Assembly: GCA_013285655.1 (NCBI GenBank)
Contig: JABDHI010000016.1
Location: 1 to 46,526, forward strand
Reading direction: 5' to 3'
Source: Bacteroidota bacterium
Lineage (GTDB): Bacteria; Bacteroidota; Bacteroidia; JABEUT01
Length of the DNA stretch: 46,526 nucleotides
Under the pieces are notes generated by a model, which did not search any database, was not told the DNA's origin, and worked only from the letters and a program-made list of their open reading frames with translations. The translations under genes and the position numbers were made by a program. Below, piece after piece: positions 34,899 through 42,092 of the stretch (positions within the stretch are counted from its first letter, which is position 1; every line of letters starts with the position of its first letter).

Positions 34899-36320
34899 TT
34901 ACTCTACTACAAATTTCCTCTGCATACTATTTGTGCCATCTTCTGTAACTAATTGCAGTAGGTAAACCCCTTTGCTATAGCCTGATAAATTTAAAGTAAA
35001 GGTGTTTTGACCTTGTATTAGCTTTAGGTTTTTCGTTGCTACATTTTTACCCAACACATCATACACATTCATTTTTACAGATTCAGCATCTTTACTGTTC
35101 ACAATATATTCAATATGAGTAGAGGCAGGGTTAGGAAAAACATCAATGCCCTTTTGATCTAACGCATCCACTTCTTCAATAGCATTTGGTAAACTTATTT
35201 TATAGTCAAAAATCACTCCATTGAATTGCGGGTCAATATTTGTCATTCCATAAAATCCATTTCCCGAAAGTATTAATGAGCCATACCAAGGATCCTTTGC
35301 ATTAACTCCTCCCCCTCCAAAATCGACTAATTTTGTGAATGTACTTCCATTAGTGTCTATCGAGAACATTGTACCTGAACTATAAAGCCCCCCAGCTGAC
35401 GTCATGCCATATAATACACCGTCTACAAATGTAAGGCTGCCCTGTGGAAGCGCTCCATTTGTATCGTTTTGGAATACATGTAATGTTTTGAATTGACTGC
35501 CGTCTTTAAGCACAGAAAAAATAGTCCCGTAGTTGACACCTTCCTTAGTTGTTCCGTATAATTTGTTTCCTACAATAATAACCGATCCCCAAGGGTTATG
35601 CGCAGTACTATCAAAATCACATAATTCCTTATACGAACTACTATTGGTATCGATTGAAAAAATACGTCCATAATCATTGGAATCATCAGCTGAAAGTGTC
35701 CCATAGAGCAAATTACCTGATAGTAGTAATGAACTATATGGGTTTATGCCTGAACTGGTATTAAAATCGTAAATATCTTTATATGCTTTCCCGCTTGTAT
35801 CAATAGAGAAGATGCAACCAAATTGATTGGCACCGCCATCATATGTCACTCCCCATAATCTATGTCCCACTAAAGTTAATGAGCCATACGGACTTGATCC
35901 ATTAGTATCGTTGAAGTTAAGTAATACTTTGTAGTTTTTACCATTCGTATCTACAGAAAAAATAACACCATCTCCCCATCCACCAAAACTATATCCATAC
36001 TTACCCCCACCCCAAGTCATTCCGTATAACTTATTCCTCGAAATTATTAATGATCCGTACGGCTCTCCACCAAGAGAATCATTAAAATCATACAATACTT
36101 TATAATTACTTCCATTAGTATCAATAGAGAATATTACACCATGGCTATACTTACCACCATTATAAGTCATCCCATAAAACCTACTACCCGAAACTATCAA
36201 AGAGCCTCTTGGGTTTCGCCCACTATCACTAGTAAAAGTATATAGGGCATTGTATTGAGCATTGCTCACCAATGAGCTCATGCAAAAGAAAACAACTAGA
36301 ATTAGATAGTGCTTTTTCAC
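34899..36320 (-). CDS. secreted GloVer-repeat (TIGR03803) protein with T9SS sorting domain
   Basis: A 473-residue protein translated from GTG at 36320, with a signal peptide (KKHYLILVVFFCMSSLVSNAQ, after the initiator). Seven repeats of about 40-50 residues follow, each built around G-S-L-x-x-x-x-x-x-L-Y-G-x-T, GG, G-x-I-F-S-x-D-T-N-G and ending in xDFN; this is the GloVer tandem repeat and may form a seven-bladed propeller. Residues from about 395 form a type A C-terminal sorting domain (IDVFPNPASTHIEY ... GVYLLQLVTEDGTNSMQRKFVVE). It is a probable type IX-secreted or surface-attached protein. I found no ligand-binding or catalytic motif. Confidence 0.9.
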   Translation of the reverse strand: MKKHYLILVVFFCMSSLVSNAQYNALYTFTSDSGRNPRGSLIVSGSRFYGMTYNGGKYSHGVIFSIDTNGSNYKVLYDFNDSLGGEPYGSLIISRNKLYGMTWGGGKYGYSFGGWGDGVIFSVDTNGKNYKVLLNFNDTNGSSPYGSLTLVGHRLWGVTYDGGANQFGCIFSIDTSGKAYKDIYDFNTSSGINPYSSLLLSGNLLYGTLSADDSNDYGRIFSIDTNSSSYKELCDFDSTAHNPWGSVIIVGNKLYGTTKEGVNYGTIFSVLKDGSQFKTLHVFQNDTNGALPQGSLTFVDGVLYGMTSAGGLYSSGTMFSIDTNGSTFTKLVDFGGGGVNAKDPWYGSLILSGNGFYGMTNIDPQFNGVIFDYKISLPNAIEEVDALDQKGIDVFPNPASTHIEYIVNSKDAESVKMNVYDVLGKNVATKNLKLIQGQNTFTLNLSGYSKGVYLLQLVTEDGTNSMQRKFVVE

Positions 36321-36400
36321 GGGGTATATGTAAATTACATTTTAAATATACATCTTTTAAACTGAAACGAAAAGAGAAGGTTGTAGTGGAGAAGAAAAAA

Positions 36401-36500
36401 AGGGTAAGCTACTTACATCGCGCCGCTCAACCGTAATGCCCTTGCTTCCTTCCGAACCTGGGGGAGTTAAACAGGAGCTGGCCGTATAAGGCTTACCCGC
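36401..36500 (-). ncRNA. ffs: signal recognition particle RNA (small bacterial type)
   Basis: On the minus strand, 5' GGGTAAGC (ending near 36498) pairs with 3' GCTTACCC (36402-36409), closing a long hairpin of about 97 bases. The apex carries the conserved SRP domain IV sequence CCAGGTTCGGAAGGAAGCA with its GGAA tetraloop. This RNA binds Ffh and targets membrane proteins. A run of T residues follows the 3' end (about 36394-36401 on the plus strand as A), consistent with rho-independent termination. A TACATTTG element (36503-36510, minus) ends 5 bases before the predicted 5' end. The gene lies between the GloVer gene and bioD. Confidence 0.92.
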
Positions 36501-36502
36501 CG

Positions 36503-36510
36503 CAAATGTA
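36503..36510 (-). promoter_or_regulatory. -7 promoter element TACATTTG of the SRP RNA
   Basis: A TAnnTTTG match on the minus strand placed exactly where a start at about 36497-36498 is needed for the SRP RNA 5' end. Confidence 0.6.
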
Positions 36511-36521
36511 TTAGAAAAATT

Positions 36522-36645
36522 GCCACAGATTCACAGATTACCTAATTAAAAAATAAAATTGCCGCAGATTATTTTTAAAACAAAAGCAATCTGTGGACTT
36601 AAAGGTTTGAATTTATAGTGGAATAATAATCTGTGAATCTGTGGC
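36522..36645. repeat. inverted repeat, 19-base arms, with nested weaker copy
   Basis: GCCACAGATTCACAGATTA (36522-36540) and its exact complement (36627-36645) flank 86 bases that hold a second, imperfect pair (36561-36570 and 36589-36598). Related ATCTGTG...CTGTGGC motifs are widespread in Bacteroidota genomes. It ends 3 bases before the bioD stop codon on the minus strand. Confidence 0.75.
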
Positions 36646-36648
36646 TTC

Positions 36649-37260
36649 TTAGAATACGTTGAGCCCCTTTGCATACCCAGCAATTACTTCTTTGGTAAAG
36701 GTTTTCTCCTCCCCTATTCTGCCAATTATTTTATAATCTGAGAAAGATAAAATTGCTTTTTCGCTTTGCTCATTAGGTGCGCCACTTATGATTATGCCCA
36801 TAACATTAAGCTTGCGGCTCTTTAGTGCCTGCAAGGTTAATAAGGAATGATTTATGCTCCCTAAGTAGTGCCTCACTACCACTATAACTTCTGCCTGTAA
36901 TTCTTCTATTAGGTCTATCACCAATTCTTTTTCACTTAGCGGGACCATTAGTCCGCCTGCCCCCTCAATAACTAATGTGTTATTTGTTTGAGGCACTTTA
37001 ATATTTTCAATATTTATAGTAATACCTTCGGCTACAGCTGCCGCATGTGGTGAGGCAGGCATTTTTAATTTGTACGCTTCAGGATAAATTACTGTCTTTG
37101 AATTTGATACCAGGCTCTTTACAGTTTCCGAATCTGTCCCGTCAGCAAAACCTGCCTGCACTGGCTTCCAATAATCTGCTTGCAGCGCCTCGGTAATAAC
37201 TGCTGCCGCAATTGTCTTGCCCACATCGGTACCTATGCCGGTTATAAATAGCTTCCTCAT
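36649..37260 (-). CDS. bioD: ATP-dependent dethiobiotin synthetase
   Basis: A 203-residue P-loop protein: Walker A in GIGTDVGKTIAAAV (7-20), YWKPVQAG with the Lys that contacts substrate, the Ala/His/Ala stretch SPHAAAVAEG, and LVIEGAGGLMVPLSEKE. It closes the ureido ring of 7,8-diaminopelargonate with CO2 and ATP to give dethiobiotin, the penultimate step of biotin synthesis. It is somewhat shorter than the 225-residue E. coli enzyme, but all motifs are present. It overlaps the bioF stop by 4 bases (ATGA), so the two are co-translated. bioA and bioB are not in this window. Confidence 0.95.
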   Translation of the reverse strand: MRKLFITGIGTDVGKTIAAAVITEALQADYWKPVQAGFADGTDSETVKSLVSNSKTVIYPEAYKLKMPASPHAAAVAEGITINIENIKVPQTNNTLVIEGAGGLMVPLSEKELVIDLIEELQAEVIVVVRHYLGSINHSLLTLQALKSRKLNVMGIIISGAPNEQSEKAILSFSDYKIIGRIGEEKTFTKEVIAGYAKGLNVF

Positions 37261-38393
37261 TTCTTCAACTCCTGTTTTATAACATCCAGTAAGGTATCTA
37301 TTTCTTTATGTGTATTATAAGCATGCAAACAAACGCGTATACGTTCCTTGCCTTCAGCAACTGTAGGGCTCATAATGGGTCGCACATCCATATCTTGCGC
37401 TTGTATAGCAAGAGCGAGTCTTCTTACATTTTCATTACCCGGCACAACAAGGCTTTGTATGGCACTGTTGCTATCTATCCAGCCATCGTTATCATTTATC
37501 TTTCCCTGAAAATGAACAATATTGTCATTCAGTTGAGTTACCGCTTCAGCGCTCTTCTGCAACAATTTGTAGGCACATTCAATACTCACCAAACTATGTA
37601 GTGGTAATGATGTGGTGTAAATAAAAGAGCGTGCATAATTAACCAGGTACTGTTTTAATGCTGTGCTGCCTATTACCATTGCGCCGTGGCAACCCATAGC
37701 CTTACCAAAGGTATGCACGCATGCGTATGTTTTGTTCTGCAAATTCATTTGCTGAACCAATCCTAACCCAAATACTCCCGTAGCATGTGCTTCATCTACA
37801 ATACATTGCGCAGAGTGTTTTTCACACAATTCAACGAGCTCTTTTAAGGGCGCAGTATCGCCATCCATTGAATAGACAGATTCAATTGCAACATAAACAT
37901 TTCCCTTTGCCTTTTGTAGTCTCTCTTCCAAATGCGCTACATCGTTATGTTTAAATGGAAAACTATCGGCACGGGAAAGCCGTATGCCATCGTGTATTGA
38001 TGCATGTATCAGTTCATCATATATTATAGTATCGCCGCGCACAGGAAGCGATGAGAACAATCCAACATTGGCATCGTAACCCGAATTAAAAACCAGTACA
38101 GCCGGTGAAGAATAAATCTGTGCAAGAAACATCTCCAACTCTTCAGCGTATTTTGAATTACCTGCCAAAAGTCTCGATCCGCCTGAACCATTACTTGCGT
38201 TCAATTCAGACATACGATGGTTTATCATTTCCATTAAAACCTTAGAACGCGCAAAACCTAAATAATCGTTAGAACAAAAGTCGATACCTTTATCAGTAAC
38301 ATATAGTTTGCGTAAAGCACCTTTGCTTTCTCGCTTAGCTAATATCTCGCTTATTGACTTTTCGGCAGGGAACATGTTTTGCATTTGCTGCAA
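37257..38393 (-). CDS. bioF: 8-amino-7-oxononanoate synthase
   Basis: A 378-residue fold-type I PLP enzyme of the alpha-oxoamine synthase family: NDYLGFARS near the N-terminus, GSGGSRLLAGN, DELIHASIHDGIRLS, KHNDVAHLEERL, the PLP aspartate in IVDEAHATGVFG and the PLP lysine K231 in VHTFGKAMGCHGA. Pairing with bioD argues for 8-amino-7-oxononanoate synthase (pimeloyl thioester plus alanine) rather than the related Kbl. The start at 38393 lies 6 bases after the upstream outer-membrane protein gene; internal ATGs at residues 4 and 7 are also possible. The C-terminus is intact. Confidence 0.93.
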   Translation of the reverse strand: MQQMQNMFPAEKSISEILAKRESKGALRKLYVTDKGIDFCSNDYLGFARSKVLMEMINHRMSELNASNGSGGSRLLAGNSKYAEELEMFLAQIYSSPAVLVFNSGYDANVGLFSSLPVRGDTIIYDELIHASIHDGIRLSRADSFPFKHNDVAHLEERLQKAKGNVYVAIESVYSMDGDTAPLKELVELCEKHSAQCIVDEAHATGVFGLGLVQQMNLQNKTYACVHTFGKAMGCHGAMVIGSTALKQYLVNYARSFIYTTSLPLHSLVSIECAYKLLQKSAEAVTQLNDNIVHFQGKINDNDGWIDSNSAIQSLVVPGNENVRRLALAIQAQDMDVRPIMSPTVAEGKERIRVCLHAYNTHKEIDTLLDVIKQELKK

Positions 38394-38399
38394 AAATCA

Positions 38400-39143
38400 T
38401 TAAAATTTCGACACATCGAACCTGATGCCGAAGGAGAGGATACCTGTAAATATATTATGCACAATAATACTCGGAGCTTCGTTCGGATTATTATGAAAGT
38501 ATTTGTATTCAAGTTCAGGATTGATAAATATTCTGGCAAAATCTAATACCTGGTAATCGAGCAAAAAACCTGCACTAACTAAATAAGTGCTTGCCATTTG
38601 GTCGTTGCCGAAAAAATTAAGGCGTTTAATACCATCGTATCCATAAAAACCAGCATCCATTACATATTCCAACGAATAGGGCTTATTGGCACAGAAACTA
38701 AATGGCGCCTCGAACTTGGCATATATCTCATTGAACCAAAAGTTTTCGGTAAACAGCACATAACTGTTAGGGATGTTGCTTCTACCAGAACTATCGGATG
38801 AACTAATTGAAAGCTTGTCCATAGAAAATTTCTCAAACTTTATTCCAGCACCTATCCTGAACTTACCTAATGGTGCCGATACGCCAAAGTTATAATCGAA
38901 CATCGGGTTGGAAGCACGTACTTTTAGATCGCCATATTTTAAAACGCTTCCGTCAAGATTATATAGCGGTGCATCATAGAAGTGTGAGTACCAATGTGCA
39001 GAACCAAAGCCGTAACTGAATTCAATAAAGTACTTCTTATCTTTTTTGGCCTTTTGAGTATCATAATAGGTTTGACCCAAAGCGAGGTTACCCAAAATTG
39101 AGCCGGTGAGAAAGAATAAAATAAAACTTGTAATTCTTTTCAT
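38400..39143 (-). CDS. predicted outer-membrane beta-barrel protein
   Basis: A 247-residue protein with a signal peptide (to about residue 24, LALGQ). The mature part has alternating hydrophobic strands with aromatic girdles: FIEFSYGFGSAHWYS, FRIGAGIKFEKFS, EIYAKFEAPFSF, VMDAGFYGYDG, and the C-terminal FTGILSFGIRFDVSKF ends in an aromatic residue, as barrel proteins usually do. No specific family is recognised; it resembles 8-strand barrels of Bacteroidota. It lies just before bioF with a 6-base gap, so it might share the biotin transcript, though barrel proteins often sit beside unrelated genes. A role in vitamin uptake is speculation. Confidence 0.75.
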   Translation of the reverse strand: MKRITSFILFFLTGSILGNLALGQTYYDTQKAKKDKKYFIEFSYGFGSAHWYSHFYDAPLYNLDGSVLKYGDLKVRASNPMFDYNFGVSAPLGKFRIGAGIKFEKFSMDKLSISSSDSSGRSNIPNSYVLFTENFWFNEIYAKFEAPFSFCANKPYSLEYVMDAGFYGYDGIKRLNFFGNDQMASTYLVSAGFLLDYQVLDFARIFINPELEYKYFHNNPNEAPSIIVHNIFTGILSFGIRFDVSKF

Positions 39144-39262
39144 TAAAACCAGGGTCAGGTAATTATATGCAATATAATAATAAATGCATGTATTTGACTA
39201 TTCAAAGAGCCAGAAAAGTCAAAAGAAAAGAAAGATTTTTACGCTAAATGTAAGGTAATGGT

Positions 39263-40099
39263 CTAAAAATAGCTGGTACAAGGCTTGGTATGCGTGCGTA
39301 ACCTTATAGAAAGAGTTATACCTGCAAAAGAATACCAATCGTCTTTGCCATTGCCACGCTGTTCGCCAACATCTTCAGCCTTATCAGTACTTAAGCTTCT
39401 ATCAGCTAATGCTACGGCCATAGTACCATTTACTCCCCTGTTAGCCAATAATATGGCAGGGCTTACGTAGGTTCCGCTTACGTCATCAATATAGCCGGTA
39501 AAGGTTTTGCGCATGCCCCATTCAAGGGTAATGCATACGGTTTTTGAGAAGTTTGCCTTTATCCCAATTCCAAACGGAATGGCTGCTTGTGTTAAGCTAT
39601 AAGGTTTTTTAGGGTTAGCAGAGGTTCCTTGTCCTTCGGTACCCAGTGGCTGCAATGCAACATATTGATTGTTACCTACACTAGCCTGAGGATTCATTTC
39701 AAACGCACCTATGCCGGCAAAAATATAGGGGCTAAAAGAATGCTTAGGATCACCCAATTCGTATTCTAAAAAATTAAATTCTGCCTGAACTGACAATTCA
39801 TCTATAGGAGACTTGAAGTTAAGATTGCGTTCGCGTTGAGAAGCTGAAGGAGATTGAGAATCATCGGCAGTTACCGAGCCAAATAACAGGTTTCCCCTTA
39901 AAGCCAGGCGGTTGTTGATATTATATCGTACAATACCACCCGCAGCTATCCGGGTAAAACTGTTAAAGAACCCATCAGGGTTTAGTTCTCCTAAATAGAA
40001 GGAACCTCCCAAAAAGATACCAATTTCAAGCGACTTTTGCGCTACAACTGTAGAAGTATAGAGAACAAGTCCGATAAGTAACGCGAAAACCTTCTTCAT
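39263..40099 (-). CDS. DUF6089-like outer-membrane protein
   Basis: A 278-residue protein with a signal peptide (MKKVFALLIGLVLYTSTVVAQ) and a barrel-like mature part: EIGIFLGGSFYLGELNPDGFF, GIVRYNINNRLALRGNLLFG, QAEFNFLEYELGDPKHSFSP, PYIFAGIGAFEMNP, then IPFGIGIKANFSKTVCITLEWG and a last strand FAGITLSIRLRTH. The F-Y-L-G-E-L-N opening with R-Y-N-I-N-x-R matches the Bacteroidota DUF6089 group, of unknown function. A long loop (about 195-250) separates the last strands. A TACATTTG element precedes it, so it is probably transcribed alone, divergently from the rimP operon. Confidence 0.8.
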   Translation of the reverse strand: MKKVFALLIGLVLYTSTVVAQKSLEIGIFLGGSFYLGELNPDGFFNSFTRIAAGGIVRYNINNRLALRGNLLFGSVTADDSQSPSASQRERNLNFKSPIDELSVQAEFNFLEYELGDPKHSFSPYIFAGIGAFEMNPQASVGNNQYVALQPLGTEGQGTSANPKKPYSLTQAAIPFGIGIKANFSKTVCITLEWGMRKTFTGYIDDVSGTYVSPAILLANRGVNGTMAVALADRSLSTDKAEDVGEQRGNGKDDWYSFAGITLSIRLRTHTKPCTSYF

Positions 40100-40143
40100 A
40101 GGCTAAAAGTCTAAATAAGTGAGCAATCCATCTATTAACTCAA

Positions 40144-40151
40144 CAAATGTA
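40144..40151 (-). promoter_or_regulatory. -7 promoter element TACATTTG
   Basis: A TAnnTTTG match on the minus strand 45 bases before the DUF6089-like ATG at 40099. Confidence 0.45.
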
Positions 40152-40222
40152 TGAAAGCGGCCTCATATTTCATATTATTTAGGCCTTAAATGTGAAAAAT
40201 ACTTATTAACAAATATTTTTTA

Positions 40223-40230
40223 TATCTTTG
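40223..40230 (+). promoter_or_regulatory. -7 promoter element TATCTTTG of the rimP-nusA-infB operon
   Basis: A TAnnTTTG match followed by CGTCC. It predicts a start near 40237 and a leader of about 60 bases before rimP, containing a short ORF and a terminator-like hairpin. No -33 TTG is visible. Confidence 0.55.
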
Positions 40231-40261
40231 CGTCCGATTTGAAAATAGATAGGCTGAGTGG

Positions 40262-40287
40262 AGGAGGAAAAAATGACCTCCTTTTTT
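40262..40287 (+). promoter_or_regulatory. candidate attenuator hairpin in the rimP leader
   Basis: AGGAGG (40262-40267) pairs with CCTCCT (40277-40282) around a 9-base loop, and the second arm runs into six T residues (40282-40287). It looks like a small intrinsic terminator but lies inside the leader, 10 bases before the rimP start. The same AGGAGG is also a Shine-Dalgarno for a short ORF starting at 40273. Confidence 0.45.
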
Positions 40288-40332
40288 ATTTATAGTAATG
40301 GACATTATAGAAGAAATACGACAGTTTTTTAA
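40273..40332 (+). CDS. possible 19-codon leader ORF upstream of rimP
   Basis: ATG at 40273-40275, with GGAGG five bases before it, opens a 19-residue frame (MTSFFIYSNGHYRRNTTVF) ending at TAA 40330-40332. It overlaps the rimP start (40298) in another frame. A canonical Shine-Dalgarno at ideal spacing is rare in this window, which argues against chance. But the frame is short, the ribosome site lies in a possible hairpin, and no homology can be checked. A regulatory leader peptide is possible. Confidence 0.3.
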   Translation: MTSFFIYSNGHYRRNTTVF

Positions 40333-40744
40333 GGAGCAGGAAGGCCAGGGATTTTTCTTGGTTGAAGTGAAGGCTTTACCCGGCGACCAGATAACGATAT
40401 TTGCTGATAAGGACAAGAACATTACGCTGGATGAATGCACTACCATACACCGCGGCTTAATAGAAAAGATACCCACCGCAGGAGATTACGAAATAATGGT
40501 TTCATCGCCGGGTATGGACCAGCCTTTTAAAGTAGCCGAACAGTATAAGAAGTATATGAACCGTAACGTAATTGTAATTACTACCGACGGGCAACGTTAT
40601 ACAGGAAAGCTTCTAGCATTTAATAATGATACTATTACTGTTGAAGAACAAAAGAAATCAGGACCGGTAGAACATAATTTTAATTTAAACAACGTAAAAT
40701 CGACACAACTTTCTATATCATTTAATAAAACCATAAAACAATGA
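40298..40744 (+). CDS. rimP: ribosome maturation factor RimP
   Basis: A 148-residue protein with two domains: the N-terminal alpha/beta part (FFLVEVKALPGDQITIFADKDKNITLDECTTIHRGL, of which the conserved motif is the D-K-x-x-x-x-L-D-E-C-x-x-x-x-R segment), then SSPGMDQPFKVAEQYKKYMN and a small C-terminal SH3-like domain with GKLLAFNNDTITVEE. The S-S-P-G-x-D-Q-P-F segment is the strongest family signature (others have S-S-P-G-L-D-R-P-L). RimP binds 30S subunits and helps in 16S maturation. Its stop overlaps nusA by 4 bases (ATGA), the standard gene order in bacteria. Confidence 0.95.
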   Translation: MDIIEEIRQFFKEQEGQGFFLVEVKALPGDQITIFADKDKNITLDECTTIHRGLIEKIPTAGDYEIMVSSPGMDQPFKVAEQYKKYMNRNVIVITTDGQRYTGKLLAFNNDTITVEEQKKSGPVEHNFNLNNVKSTQLSISFNKTIKQ

Positions 40745-42045
40745 CAAAGACAAGCAGCGAAGCAAAGCTAAAAGAAGCTAAAGAAACAAAGCTGAAAGAA
40801 GCCAAAGAAGCAACGCACCTTAACATTATTGAGTCATTTTCAGAGTTTAAAGATCTGAAGAGCATTGATAAGGCCACCCTTATGAATGTGATAGAAGACG
40901 TATTTAAGGCCATGTTGCGTAAACGCTACGAAACTGACGAGAACTTCGATATTATTGTTAACCCTGATAAGGGCGACGTGGAAATATACCGTAACCGTAC
41001 CATTGTTGACGACGGCCAGGTTGAAAACTCGAACACACAAATTGCGTACAGCGATGCAATTAAAATAGAGCCTGACTTTGAAGTTGGTGAAGACGTATCA
41101 GAACCGGTAACGTTCAACGATTTCAGCCGCCGATCTATTTTAGCAGTTAGGCAAAACCTTAGCTCACGCATTTCGCAATTAGAAAAGGAATCGCTGTTTA
41201 AGAAATATAAAGACAAAGAAGGCGATATAGTAAGCGGCGAGGTTTACCAAATTTGGAAGAAGGAAATTCTTATTATGGATGACGAAGGCAACGAACTTAT
41301 TATGCCACGTACCGAACAAATACCTTCTGACTTCTTTAAGAAAGGCGACAGCATACGTGCCGTTGTAGCTAAGGTAGAAATGAATGGTACCAGCCCAAGC
41401 ATTATACTATCGCGTACATCTCCATTGTTCTTAGAACGTTTGTTCGAAATGGAAGTACCTGAAATATTTGACGGACTTATTACTATTAAAAAGATCGTTC
41501 GTGAGCCTGGCGAAAGAGCTAAGGTTGCAGTAGAATCATACGATGACCGTATTGACCCGGTAGGAGCTTGCGTAGGTGTAAAAGGATCTCGTATACATGG
41601 TATTGTTCGTGAGTTAAAGAACGAGAACATTGACGTTATTAACTACACCAGCAATTCAACCCTGTTAATTACAAGGTCGTTGAACCCTGCTAAGATCACA
41701 TCTATAAAGATTGACGAAGAAAAGAAACACGCTGACGTATTTTTAAAACCTGACCAGGTGTCGTTGGCAATTGGTAAAGGCGGACACAACATACGTTTGG
41801 CTGCGAGGTTAACCGGTTACGAAATTGATGTATACCGCGATGCTGAGAACTATACCGAAGACGTTCCGTTGGATGAATTTGGAGATGAAATAGAAGGATG
41901 GATACTCGACGAGCTCAAGTCGATTGGTTGTGATACTGCAAAGAGCGTATTGGAACTTAGCATTGAAGAGCTTGTGAAGAGGACCGACCTGGAAGAAGAA
42001 ACCGTTAACGAAGTACGCAGCATATTGCAGAAAGAATTTGAATAA
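40741..42045 (+). CDS. nusA: transcription termination/antitermination factor NusA
   Basis: A 434-residue protein. The NusA N-terminal domain begins near residue 27 (LNIIESFSEFKDLKSIDKAT), S1 is near 160-220, and two KH domains follow (GACVGVKGSRIHGIVRELKNENIDVI and AIGKGGHNIRLAARLTGYEIDVY). The C-terminus ends in a short helix-hairpin-helix-like segment (VLELSIEELVKRTDLEEETV). NusA binds RNA polymerase and nascent RNA, enhancing pausing and termination. The first 26 residues are unusual: they contain a 24-base tandem repeat (40762-40809) encoding AKLKEAKE and TKLKEAKE. No in-frame ATG fits the conserved start better, so the extension is kept. Confidence 0.95.
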   Translation: MTKTSSEAKLKEAKETKLKEAKEATHLNIIESFSEFKDLKSIDKATLMNVIEDVFKAMLRKRYETDENFDIIVNPDKGDVEIYRNRTIVDDGQVENSNTQIAYSDAIKIEPDFEVGEDVSEPVTFNDFSRRSILAVRQNLSSRISQLEKESLFKKYKDKEGDIVSGEVYQIWKKEILIMDDEGNELIMPRTEQIPSDFFKKGDSIRAVVAKVEMNGTSPSIILSRTSPLFLERLFEMEVPEIFDGLITIKKIVREPGERAKVAVESYDDRIDPVGACVGVKGSRIHGIVRELKNENIDVINYTSNSTLLITRSLNPAKITSIKIDEEKKHADVFLKPDQVSLAIGKGGHNIRLAARLTGYEIDVYRDAENYTEDVPLDEFGDEIEGWILDELKSIGCDTAKSVLELSIEELVKRTDLEEETVNEVRSILQKEFE

Positions 42046-42092
42046 GCAAATTTGGATAAGCAAAGCAGATAAAAAAATCGCATAAAATTAAT

